Source of the DNA: a bacterium
Lineage (GTDB): Bacteria > SZUA-79 > Acidulodesulfobacterales > Acidulodesulfobacteraceae
Reading direction: 5' to 3'
NCBI GenBank assembly: GCA_021821565.1
Contig: JAKACI010000009.1
Location: 1 to 14,937 of the forward strand
Length of the DNA stretch: 14,937 nt
Below are positions 6,395 to 11,657 of this stretch, piece by piece. The first letter of the stretch is position 1, and the number at the start of each line of letters is the position of its first letter. A model generated the notes under the pieces. That model had not been told where the DNA came from, ran no database searches, and saw nothing but the letters and a program-made list of their open reading frames with translations. The translations under genes were made by a program, and so were the position numbers.

Positions 6395-7642
6395 ATGGCA
6401 AAGGACATTATCATGGCAACGCCAGCAGAGCTAAACAGGCTCCACGTAATTAAAAAGATTTTGGAAGGGGGCATTACGCAAGTCAAGGCGGCAGAAAGGC
6501 TTTCGTTATCCGTAAGGCAGATAAAAAGATTAGTAAGAAAAGTAAAATTAACCGGCGACGTTGCCGTTGTCCATTCCTCAAGAGGAAAGCCTTCGCATAG
6601 AAAACTTTCCGATGAGATTAAAACAAAAATGTTAAATTTATATAAAGAGAAATATTCTGATTTCGGCCCTACGCTGTTTTGTGAAAAGCTCCACGAACTT
6701 CACGGTATAGATATAAGCAAAGAAACGGCAAGGGAATGTTTATTAAAAGAAGGATTGTGGAAAAAGGCAAGAAAAACCGGAATCCGCAAACAGTTAAGGG
6801 AAAGAAAACAATGTTTCGGCGAAATGCTCCAGTTAGACGGCTCTCATCACGACTGGTTCGAAAAAAGAAGAGATAAAGCCGTTCTTATGGCTTTTATAGA
6901 CGATGCCACCGGCATGGTCTATGCCCTATTTTACGAATACGAAGGAACCATTCCCGCAATGGACTTATTAAAACAATATATAGAAGGATACGGCCTTCCT
7001 ATGAGCATTTACTCCGACAGGCATACCACGTATAAATCGACGGATAAAAATAAAGAGGCGTTAAGCCAGTTCGGAAGAGCACTGGAAGAACTCGGAATAG
7101 AATTAATACACGCCAATACGCCGCAGGCCAAGGGCAGGATAGAACGATTGTTCGGCACCCTTCAGGACAGGTTGGTTAAAGAAATGAGACTAAAAAATAT
7201 AAGCGATATCGAAACGGCGAATAGCTTCTTAAAAGAATATCTGCCTGTTTTTAACTCTAAATTCAACGTAATTCCCTTCGATAATACCGACGTCAATATT
7301 AAAATAGACAAAACCGTAAATCTTGACGATTATCTCTGCGTTAAGCAGGAAAGAACCGTTAAAAACGATAACACGATATCCTACAACTCTAAATTATATC
7401 AATTAGAGCCGGGAATAAGGGCTAAAAAGGTGACTGTGGAAGAACACATGGATGACACCATACATATAAAGCATAACGGCATATCTCTTAAATACAAAGA
7501 GATAACAAAAAGACCGGTTAAGATAACGGAGAAAGTAATCAAAATAAGAAAGAAATACATACCTCCTGCGGGTCATCCATGGAGAATGACGTTTAAGGAA
7601 TATTTTCAACCTAAACTTTATCATATGGCGGACGAAAAATGA
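6395..7642 (+). CDS. DDE transposase, IS1202/ISNCY family
   Basis: This 415-residue transposase catalyses cut-and-paste or copy-out movement of the surrounding element. Residues of about 14-50 form a helix-turn-helix (LEGGITQVKAAERLSLSVRQ) that should bind the terminal repeats. An integrase-core (rve) domain follows, with candidate catalytic residues D148 (LQLDGSHHDW), D208 (SIYSDRHT) and E250 (PQAKGRIERLFGTLQDRL). A basic C-terminal region lies beyond about 310. The start at 6395 has a GGGAGG site seven bases upstream. The length fits the family, with no frameshift, and the gene fills the element. Its stop codon lies in the loop of a long hairpin (7627-7701). Confidence 0.93.
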   Translation: MAKDIIMATPAELNRLHVIKKILEGGITQVKAAERLSLSVRQIKRLVRKVKLTGDVAVVHSSRGKPSHRKLSDEIKTKMLNLYKEKYSDFGPTLFCEKLHELHGIDISKETARECLLKEGLWKKARKTGIRKQLRERKQCFGEMLQLDGSHHDWFEKRRDKAVLMAFIDDATGMVYALFYEYEGTIPAMDLLKQYIEGYGLPMSIYSDRHTTYKSTDKNKEALSQFGRALEELGIELIHANTPQAKGRIERLFGTLQDRLVKEMRLKNISDIETANSFLKEYLPVFNSKFNVIPFDNTDVNIKIDKTVNLDDYLCVKQERTVKNDNTISYNSKLYQLEPGIRAKKVTVEEHMDDTIHIKHNGISLKYKEITKRPVKITEKVIKIRKKYIPPAGHPWRMTFKEYFQPKLYHMADEK

Positions 7643-7701
7643 ATCCCTGCGCAAACTCTTTCGCTACGCTTCAAGAGTATTGCTACGGGTTTTCGTCCGC
7701 C
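7627..7701 (+). terminator. long hairpin spanning the transposase stop codon
   Basis: GGCGGACGAAAA (7627-7638) pairs perfectly with TTTTCGTCCGCC (7690-7701). Inside the 51-nt loop, ACTCTT and AAGAGT can pair as well. There is no U-run afterwards, so this is not a canonical intrinsic terminator. It could block read-through or control transposase mRNA, as structures at IS ends do. Confidence 0.4.
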
Positions 7702-7727
7702 CTTAACAGTATATTAATTTTAACCGA

Positions 7728-7774
7728 AAGGGGACATTTTTACTTTGCTAAGAAGGGGACATTTCTATTTTGCC
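7728..7774 (-). repeat. right terminal repeats of the IS (two tandem units)
   Basis: The inner unit at 7728-7751 is the exact reverse complement of 6318-6341. The outer unit at 7753-7774 (AAGGGGACATTTCTATTTTG and two further bases) is a related copy. This is the mirror image of the arrangement at the left end. Confidence 0.85.
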
Positions 7775-7779
7775 TTGAC

Positions 7780-7798
7780 AGTAAACAATATATCTATG
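7780..7798 (+). repeat. right target-site duplication of the IS
   Basis: This is an exact copy of 6273-6291 (AGTAAACAATATATCTATG). The first A may be the last base of the element. Confidence 0.85.
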
Positions 7799-7903
7799 GG
7801 GGGCTACAAACGTATTTTAGATAAAAAACACCCGCAAACCCGCATAAGTTCGTTTATTATTGGTTGATTTAGGGGTATTTTTATGAATTTTTAGGTAGGG
7901 ATT

Positions 7904-7919
7904 GGTGAAGTTGGGTTAA
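7904..7919 (-). repeat. right arm of the 16-bp inverted repeat flanking the IS
   Basis: GGTGAAGTTGGGTTAA is the exact reverse complement of 6071-6086. It sits 34 bp before the -35 of the metal cassette promoter. Confidence 0.7.
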
Positions 7920-7952
7920 ATAAATTTATTTTAGGCATCCTAAAAAAATCTC

Positions 7953-7984
7953 TTGACATTCCACTATACTGGATAGTTTATAAT
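7953..7984 (+). promoter_or_regulatory. MerR-type promoter of the metal cassette
   Basis: Perfect -35 TTGACA (7953-7958) and perfect -10 TATAAT (7979-7984) are separated by an over-long 20-bp spacer, the hallmark of MerR-family-activated promoters. The spacer contains the dyad ACTAT (7963-7967) / ATAGT (7973-7977), the expected MerR operator. The cognate regulator is probably the MerR-family gene at 8757-9158. Confidence 0.85.
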
Positions 7985-7997
7985 TAAATTATAAACT
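7975..7997. promoter_or_regulatory. 23-bp perfect palindrome over the -10 and start site
   Basis: AGTTTATAAT (7975-7984) and ATTATAAACT (7988-7997) are perfect 10-bp arms around a 3-bp centre. The dyad covers the -10 box and the expected start point. It could be the operator of a second, repressing protein or a 5' mRNA hairpin. It is AT-rich, but ten matching arms are unlikely by chance. Confidence 0.5.
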
Positions 7998-8048
7998 GAG
8001 TTAGCAATATAAATATTAATATAATTGATAATTAGGGAGGTGATTAAA

Positions 8049-8312
8049 ATGAGCGAAAAACGTAAGGTGGAAGTCTTTACTGCCGATTGTCCGATTTGCA
8101 ATGAAACAGTTAAACTTGTAAGGGAACTTTCATGTCCAAGCTGTGATGTGACGATTTATGATTTGCGTAAAAATGGGATTGAAAAGGCAAACGAATATGG
8201 AATAAATTCCGTTCCTACCGTTGTCGTGAACGGAAAAATCCTTGACTGCTGCAAAAGAGGCAAGCCGGCAGCGGAAGATTTGAAGACAGCCGGAATAGGA
8301 AAGCCTTTATAA
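8049..8312 (+). CDS. small Cys-rich thioredoxin/glutaredoxin-fold protein of a metal cassette
   Basis: This is an 87-residue cytoplasmic protein with a thioredoxin-like fold. The first strand is KVEVFTA, the redox pair C14-P-I-C17 starts helix 1, the cis-proline loop is SVPTVVV (P56), and a C-terminal helix follows. It has extra cysteines, C29/C32 (CPSC) and C67/C68 (adjacent pair), so it may bind or pass on soft metal ions rather than only exchange disulfides. I choose ATG 8049 because GGGAGGTGA (8035-8043) lies at ideal distance. The in-frame codon at 8025 has no such site and would sit upstream of it. It is the first gene behind the MerR-type promoter. Homologous small proteins commonly accompany MerR regulators and mercury or copper resistance genes, but the exact substrate is unknown. 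Confidence 0.82.
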   Translation: MSEKRKVEVFTADCPICNETVKLVRELSCPSCDVTIYDLRKNGIEKANEYGINSVPTVVVNGKILDCCKRGKPAAEDLKTAGIGKPL

Positions 8313-8377
8313 ACCGCAAAGTGATATTAAAATTTAATTTAAAAATGCCCAGCTCCGCGGGGCAAAGGAGATTTATC

Positions 8378-8674
8378 ATGAGAGCTTTTTTAGGAAAGTC
8401 TTTTGCATTTACGGCATTAGTTCTATTTTTTCTGATATTTTCAACAAGTATTGCATCTGCAAATATGGAACATAAACCGGTTAAAGAAATTATTCATAAT
8501 AGCGCCGCCGGCTGCCCGATGATGAAAGGAATGATGATGCAAGGAATGATGAGTAAGAGCAGCTGCCCGATGATGAAAATGATGAGCGCAAAAACCGCTT
8601 CTTGTCCTATGATGAAAATGATGGGAACGATGAATGGCGAAAGACACAATATGAAAATGAATAAAAAAATGTAA
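8378..8674 (+). CDS. exported Met/Cys-rich protein with CPMMK repeats, putative metal-binding
   Basis: This 98-residue protein has a clear Sec signal peptide (basic MRAFLGK, hydrophobic core 8-22, cleavage after about SIASA-28). The mature part of about 70 residues contains 20 Met, 3 Cys and 3 His. Three copies of CPMMK start at C46, C63 and C76, spaced 17 and 13 residues apart, with MMxxMM clusters between. Such composition suits Cu(I), Ag(I) or Hg(II) binding in the periplasm. The start at 8378 has an AAAGGAG site, while the longer in-frame start at 8321 lacks one and would bury the signal peptide. It lies 65 bp after the thioredoxin-fold gene under the same MerR-type promoter. I know no named family for it. 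Confidence 0.8.
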   Translation: MRAFLGKSFAFTALVLFFLIFSTSIASANMEHKPVKEIIHNSAAGCPMMKGMMMQGMMSKSSCPMMKMMSAKTASCPMMKMMGTMNGERHNMKMNKKM

Positions 8675-8687
8675 AAATTAACAGGCT

Positions 8688-8745
8688 GCGGCGAAATCCT
8701 TGCAGAATTGAAAACATTTCACTGCTTGGATTTGCCGCTTTCTTT
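8688..8745 (+). terminator. long hairpin with U-rich tail between the Met-rich gene and merR-type gene
   Basis: GCGGC(G)AAATCC (8688-8699) pairs with GGATTTGCCGC (8728-8738) with one bulged base. Inside, GCAG/CTGC and TGAAA/TTTCA extend the stem around an ACA loop, and TTTCTTT follows (8739-8745). It looks like an intrinsic terminator or attenuator. It ends only a few bases before the ribosome site of the next gene, so it would set the ratio of regulator to effector proteins. Confidence 0.7.
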
Positions 8746-8756
8746 ACGGAGTTTTT

Positions 8757-9158
8757 ATGAAAAGATCTTCTATAGGAGACTTATCAAAAAAGTTTAACAT
8801 TAATGCCAGGACAATCAGATTTTATGAATCTATAGGAATTTTGCCCGAACCTGCAAGGGGGGAGAACGGATACAGAATATATGATGATAAATCTTTTGAA
8901 AGAATCGACTTTATTATAAAAGCTAAAAATCAGGGTTTTAAACTAAATGAAATTAAAGAAATTATTAATCTTTACGATGAAGGCAAAAAACCCTGCGCTT
9001 ATACAAAAAGCTTAATAAACAATAAAATAAAAGAAATAGAACTGAAGATAAATGACCTTAAGGAATTAAAGATAAAGCTTAAAGAACGTTTAAAGCAAAA
9101 AACGGACGATTCGGATTCTTCAATTTGCCCTGTGATTGGAAAAAATAACAATAATTAA
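8757..9158 (+). CDS. MerR-family metal-responsive regulator with two cysteines
   Basis: This 133-residue MerR-family protein has an N-terminal winged HTH (SIGDLSKKFNINARTIRFYE, residues 5-24, then GYRIYDDKSFERIDFI). A dimerisation helix follows from about 82 to 115. Candidate metal ligands are C80 (KKPCAYTK) and C124 (ICPVIG). These correspond in position to the first and third cysteines of mercuric MerR, while the middle one is absent. Metal specificity may therefore differ from Hg(II), for instance another soft ion. The start at 8757 has an ACGGAG site. It is co-directional with the thioredoxin-fold and Met-rich genes and separated by a hairpin. The promoter with the 20-bp spacer at 7953-7984 is its probable target. 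Confidence 0.9.
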   Translation: MKRSSIGDLSKKFNINARTIRFYESIGILPEPARGENGYRIYDDKSFERIDFIIKAKNQGFKLNEIKEIINLYDEGKKPCAYTKSLINNKIKEIELKINDLKELKIKLKERLKQKTDDSDSSICPVIGKNNNN

Positions 9159-9178
9159 AAGATTATCTAATTTTTAAA

Positions 9179-9224
9179 ACGCCGGATTCTTATAATCCGA
9201 AAGGGTTATTAAGACATCCGGCGT
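9179..9224 (+). terminator. strong hairpin terminator after the MerR gene
   Basis: ACGCCGGAT (9179-9187) and ATCCGGCGT (9216-9224) are perfect 9-bp arms. Inside, ATAATCC-GAAA-GGGTTAT forms a second stem with a GNRA-type loop, and GTTTATTATA follows. It closes the metal cassette. A-rich sequence on the other side means it may work in both directions. Confidence 0.8.
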
Positions 9225-9241
9225 GTTTATTATAAAATTTA

Positions 9242-9314
9242 GTTGACAATTAATTCATTTTAGTTGACAATAATACATATATAAGTTGTCAATCTCAATG
9301 ATTAATGTTGACAA
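9242..9314 (+). promoter_or_regulatory. four phased TTGACAA boxes upstream of the GHKL/STAS-like gene
   Basis: GTTGACAA occurs at 9242-9249, 9263-9270 and 9307-9314, and its core appears inverted as TTGTCAA at 9286-9292. The heptamer starts (9243, 9264, 9286, 9308) are 21, 22 and 22 bp apart, two helical turns each, so all lie on one face of DNA. The spacing suggests an operator array. One or more copies may also serve as -35 elements, and copy 1 with GACAAT at 9266-9271 would give a 17-bp spacer. The N-terminal HTH of the downstream protein is a candidate ligand. Confidence 0.6.
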
Positions 9315-9333
9315 ATAAACAAAGGGAGTTTCA

Positions 9334-10368
9334 ATGACCAAGGTAAGCAGGAAAGGAGAGGATATCAGGCGTTATATCCTTGAACATATCGAAAAACATC
9401 CGAATGACATCAGTAAAATAACTGCCGAACATTTCGGAATTACCAGACAGGGAGTTAATAAATATCTACAAAAACTGTGTTTTGAGCAGGTATTGACAAA
9501 GTCGGGGAAAACTCAAGGCAGCACTTATAAACTTGCGGCTTTGTCGGAATGGCGGGAAAGTTTTCAAATAACTACGGATCTGGCCGAGGATCTGGTATGG
9601 ACTAATTCTATCCGTTCCGTCGTTTCTTCGTTGCCGGATAATGTTTTAGATATCTGGCACTACGGATTTACGGAAATGTTTAACAATGCGATAGATCATT
9701 CCGGCGGTTCCGAAATTTTAATAGTAATAAAAAAAAATGCGGTTAATATGGAAATGTTACTGATTGATAACGGGGTAGGTATTTTTAATAAAATTAAAAC
9801 GGAATTAAATCTTCTCGATGAACGACATGCCATTTTTGAATTACACAAAGGGAAACTTACGACGGATCCTAAAAACCATATGGGAGAAGGTATTTTTTTT
9901 ACATCCCGTATGTTTGATTCATTTGATATTCTTTCAGGAGGTGTTTTTTTTAGTCATAAGTTTGGAGACGACAGAGATTGGATTCTGGAAAACGATAAAT
10001 TTTCTACGGGAACTGCCGTATGGATGGAGTTAAATAATCATACTGCACGCAATACGAAAAGTGTTTTCGACCAATTCACGTCCAAAACCGATTATGGTTT
10101 TAATAAAACGGTAGTCCCCGTAAAATTAGCCCAATACGGAAACGATAAACTGATTTCCCGTTCCCAAGCCAAAAGGGTCCTTGTGCGGGTGGAACTTTTC
10201 AAGATAGTTATATTTGATTTTAAAAACGTGGATTATATAGGACAAGCTTTTGCCGATGAGATATTCAGAGTATTTACCCAAAATCACCCTGATATCGAAT
10301 TAAATGTAATTAACATAAATCCCGAAATAGAAAAAATGATTAAAAGAGCAAGGAATGCGGGTTTATGA
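9334..10368 (+). CDS. HTH + GHKL ATPase + STAS-like (DUF4325) regulatory protein
   Basis: The 344-residue protein has three parts. Residues 8-68 form a winged HTH (FGITRQGVNKYLQKL). Residues of about 85-235 form a GHKL/HATPase_c domain, with N-box EMFNNAIDHSGG (114-125), G1 box DNGVG (145-149) and G2 box MGEGIFF (183-189). Residues of about 258-344 form an STAS-like DUF4325 domain (FKIVIFDFKNVDYIGQAFADEIFRVF region). This resembles an anti-σ-factor kinase and its STAS antagonist fused in one chain with a DNA-binding head, so ATP binding may switch DNA binding. The start at 9334 has an AAAGGGAG site. It appears monocistronic, between two hairpins. The domain combination is found in other bacteria, often in accessory or defence-like settings. 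Its targets are unknown, but the phased TTGACAA boxes upstream suggest self-regulation. Confidence 0.87.
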   Translation: MTKVSRKGEDIRRYILEHIEKHPNDISKITAEHFGITRQGVNKYLQKLCFEQVLTKSGKTQGSTYKLAALSEWRESFQITTDLAEDLVWTNSIRSVVSSLPDNVLDIWHYGFTEMFNNAIDHSGGSEILIVIKKNAVNMEMLLIDNGVGIFNKIKTELNLLDERHAIFELHKGKLTTDPKNHMGEGIFFTSRMFDSFDILSGGVFFSHKFGDDRDWILENDKFSTGTAVWMELNNHTARNTKSVFDQFTSKTDYGFNKTVVPVKLAQYGNDKLISRSQAKRVLVRVELFKIVIFDFKNVDYIGQAFADEIFRVFTQNHPDIELNVININPEIEKMIKRARNAGL

Positions 10369-10454
10369 ATAAAAGCCGCTTTTGAAGATATAAATATGAG
10401 ATTAAAGAATTTAATTGATATTATTATTAGATTAAGAAATAATTATAACAGATA

Positions 10455-10525
10455 AATATTGCGGGGTTATGTTTGCTGCATAATATAATTCCCCAATATT
10501 GCAAAAAAAAATTGTTTTATTTTTA
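10455..10525 (+). terminator. imperfect hairpin downstream of the GHKL/STAS-like gene
   Basis: AATATT-GC-GGGG-TTATG (10455-10471) can pair with CATAA (10479-10483) and CCCC-AATATT (10491-10500), with bulges. An A9 tract and then TTGTTTTATTTTT follow. This could end the plus-strand gene. In the other direction the A9 tract gives a U9 run about 16 nt beyond tRNA-His, useful for ending that transcript. The plus-strand role is only moderately convincing. Confidence 0.35.
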
Positions 10526-10526
10526 G

Positions 10527-10603
10527 TGGGGTGGATGACAGGGCTTGAACCTGCGACAACCGGAGTCACAATCCGGGACTCTACCAACTGAGTTACACCC
10601 ACC
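10527..10603 (-). tRNA. tRNA-His (GTG)
   Basis: The minus strand folds into a full cloverleaf. The anticodon stem CCGGA/TCCGG closes the loop TTGTGAC with anticodon GTG (10569-10567). The T-arm is CGCAGG/CCTGTC with loop TTCAAGC, and the D-arm contains AGTTGGTAGA. The acceptor GTGGGTG/CATCCAC has one G-U pair. The histidine-specific extra G-1 (10603) is encoded and faces C73 (10530), and CCA is encoded (10529-10527). Confidence 0.97.
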
Positions 10604-10637
10604 GTAAGGTATTTCATATTTAATGCCAATTGAAATA

Positions 10638-10666
10638 ATTTTAATATTTATTAAAATATATGTCAA
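10638..10666 (-). promoter_or_regulatory. promoter of tRNA-His
   Basis: On the minus strand TTGACA (10666-10661) is separated by 17 bp from TAAAAT (10643-10638), near-consensus at both boxes. The start would be near 10631, about 28 nt before the mature tRNA. Confidence 0.75.
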
Positions 10667-10687
10667 TCTTTTAAAAATAAAATTAGT

Positions 10688-11125
10688 CTAAAAAAAACCG
10701 AAACCGTCTATTCCCAATGACTTGCCGGCACCTGAGAATATAATAACTAATTCGCATATTATAAACGTCAGATTAATGCCGAGATTTGCGGAAGATATCC
10801 AGTACATTGCCAGTAAATAATTTAAATTTAAAAAAATTCCTATAACCGCAGCTATCGGCGTTAAAAATCCGACGGCAAGAAGAAGTCCAGCAGTCAGCTC
10901 TCCTATAACAATTAATAAAGCAAATAAAAATGAATTTGGAATAACATAACTGTTTAAAAAATTAGAATACCATATAATAGGGTCATGCCCTGCAAAAAAA
11001 GCTATCTTATTATGGAAAGAAGAAAAAAAAGACGGGTTTAATTTGAAATGAACCGCATATAGAAAAAAAATTCCTATATAAATTCTAAGAAGTCCCGCCC
11101 ATAGATTTCCGTTTTTTATATTCAT
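10688..11125 (-). CDS. DoxX-family small membrane protein
   Basis: This 145-residue inner-membrane protein has four predicted membrane helices, at about residues 9-27, 66-87, 90-108 and 118-134. The DoxX/TQO-type pattern is seen in LLRIYIGIFFLYAVHFKL near the start, GELTAGLLLAVGFLTP in the middle, and NLGINLTFIICELVIIFSG near the end. Family members are linked to thiosulfate:quinone oxidoreductase subunits or to redox and sulfur stress complexes with SodA/SseA, but many are of unknown role. I place the start at ATG 11125. The upstream in-frame TTG at 11134 has no better ribosome site, and both signals are weak. It stands alone, between tRNA-His and a non-coding repeat region, so function cannot be refined by neighbours. 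Confidence 0.82.
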   Translation of the reverse strand: MNIKNGNLWAGLLRIYIGIFFLYAVHFKLNPSFFSSFHNKIAFFAGHDPIIWYSNFLNSYVIPNSFLFALLIVIGELTAGLLLAVGFLTPIAAVIGIFLNLNYLLAMYWISSANLGINLTFIICELVIIFSGAGKSLGIDGFGFF

Positions 11126-11440
11126 AATAACCAAAAATATATTTAAATTAGATAATATTTGATTATAATATTTTTTAAAAATGAAAATAAATTTTTTATT
11201 TTCATTATATTTATATTATATACGTTTTATTTGAAAATAATATCATAAAAAAAATTTGCATTTAATATTTACAATATTAGTATAAAATTTAATAACGCCG
11301 TTTATATAAAAAGATGATTTAATAATATTTAAATTTAAAATTTAAAATAAATATGAGTCTAAACAATCTTGGTATAAATAATAATACCTTAAATCATCGT
11401 TAGAAACTATTAAAATTGCTTTAACATATAATAAATACTG
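11126..11440. other. AT-rich non-coding stretch
   Basis: Very AT-rich DNA with no coding frame in either direction and no clear RNA or repeat. It presumably contains the promoter of the DoxX gene on its left side, but no convincing boxes stand out. Confidence 0.4.
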
Positions 11441-11442
11441 GA

Positions 11443-11518
11443 TTCCTGTTTTCGCTGGAATGACACCAGTTGGGTTAAAAGTTAAATCCCCTTAAAGTCA
11501 TTCCTGCTAAAACAGGAA
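11443..11518. repeat. imperfect 22-bp inverted repeat (small mobile-type element)
   Basis: Positions 11443-11464 (TTCCTGTTTTCGCTGGAATG plus AC) and the reverse complement of 11497-11518 agree at 20 of 22 positions. ATTCC...GGAAT hairpins of this kind are dispersed widely in many proteobacterial genomes as dRS3-like or MITE-like repeats. A copy of the AGTTGGGTTAAA motif shared with 7904-7919 lies between the arms. Confidence 0.6.
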
Positions 11519-11531
11519 AGTTCCGAAGATA

Positions 11532-11589
11532 GAAACGCATGCCGTTTCTGTTCGCGAGGCTATAAGCCATATAAACGCATGCCGTTTAT
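11532..11589. repeat. tandem hairpins with AAACGCATGCCGTTT core
   Basis: AAACGCATGCCGTTT occurs at 11533-11547 and 11573-11587, 40 bp apart. The flanks differ but remain paired: GAAACG/CGTTTC in the first and ATAAACG/CGTTTAT in the second. A third small hairpin, GGCT-ATA-AGCC, lies between. Preserved pairing despite base change suggests selection on structure, as in a small RNA or a hairpin repeat. Confidence 0.6.
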
Positions 11590-11607
11590 GGCGAAGCGGT
11601 CATCCAG

Positions 11608-11635
11608 AAAAAAAATTCCTAACTGTGATTTAAGG
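11608..11635 (-). terminator. weak terminator of the transaldolase-transketolase operon
   Basis: On the minus strand a short stem, CCTTAA/TTAGG with one bulge (11634-11618), is followed by a U8 run (11615-11608) about 25-50 nt after the transketolase stop. The stem is short, so the call is tentative. Confidence 0.4.
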
Positions 11636-11657
11636 TATTAATAAAATTTCAAGAAAA

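Larger units (their letters stand above)
6290..7780 (+). mobile_element. complete IS1202/ISNCY-type insertion sequence
   Basis: The element is about 1.49 kb with one transposase gene. Its outer ends are related, TGTTCTAGCAAAATG on the left and TGTCAAGGCAAAATA (reverse complement) on the right. Each end carries two tandem copies of a repeat of about 22-24 bp of the type GCAAARTARAAATGTCCCC. The inner copies (6318-6341 and 7728-7751) are perfect inverted repeats over 24 bp, while the outer copies are diverged. Intact ends, an intact transposase and exact flanking duplications indicate recent or still active transposition. Confidence 0.88.

Noticed and set aside
7639..7824. Reading frame overlapping the transposase stop (ATGA)
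   Set aside because: It runs through the terminal repeats and target duplication of the IS. Its codons are dictated by those repeats, with no ribosome site.
8025..8048. Earlier start of the thioredoxin-fold gene
   Set aside because: The GGGAGGTGA site lies inside this stretch and serves ATG 8049.
8321..8377. Earlier start of the Met-rich gene
   Set aside because: It would put 19 residues before a clear signal peptide and has no ribosome site, while ATG 8378 has AAAGGAG.
9242..9314. TTGACAA boxes as a CRISPR-like array
   Set aside because: Repeats are only 7-8 bp and one is inverted. Spacing fits helical phasing, not repeat-spacer units. No cas genes are seen.
10432..10629. Reading frame over the tRNA
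   Set aside because: It is the reading of tRNA-His and its flanks, not a gene.
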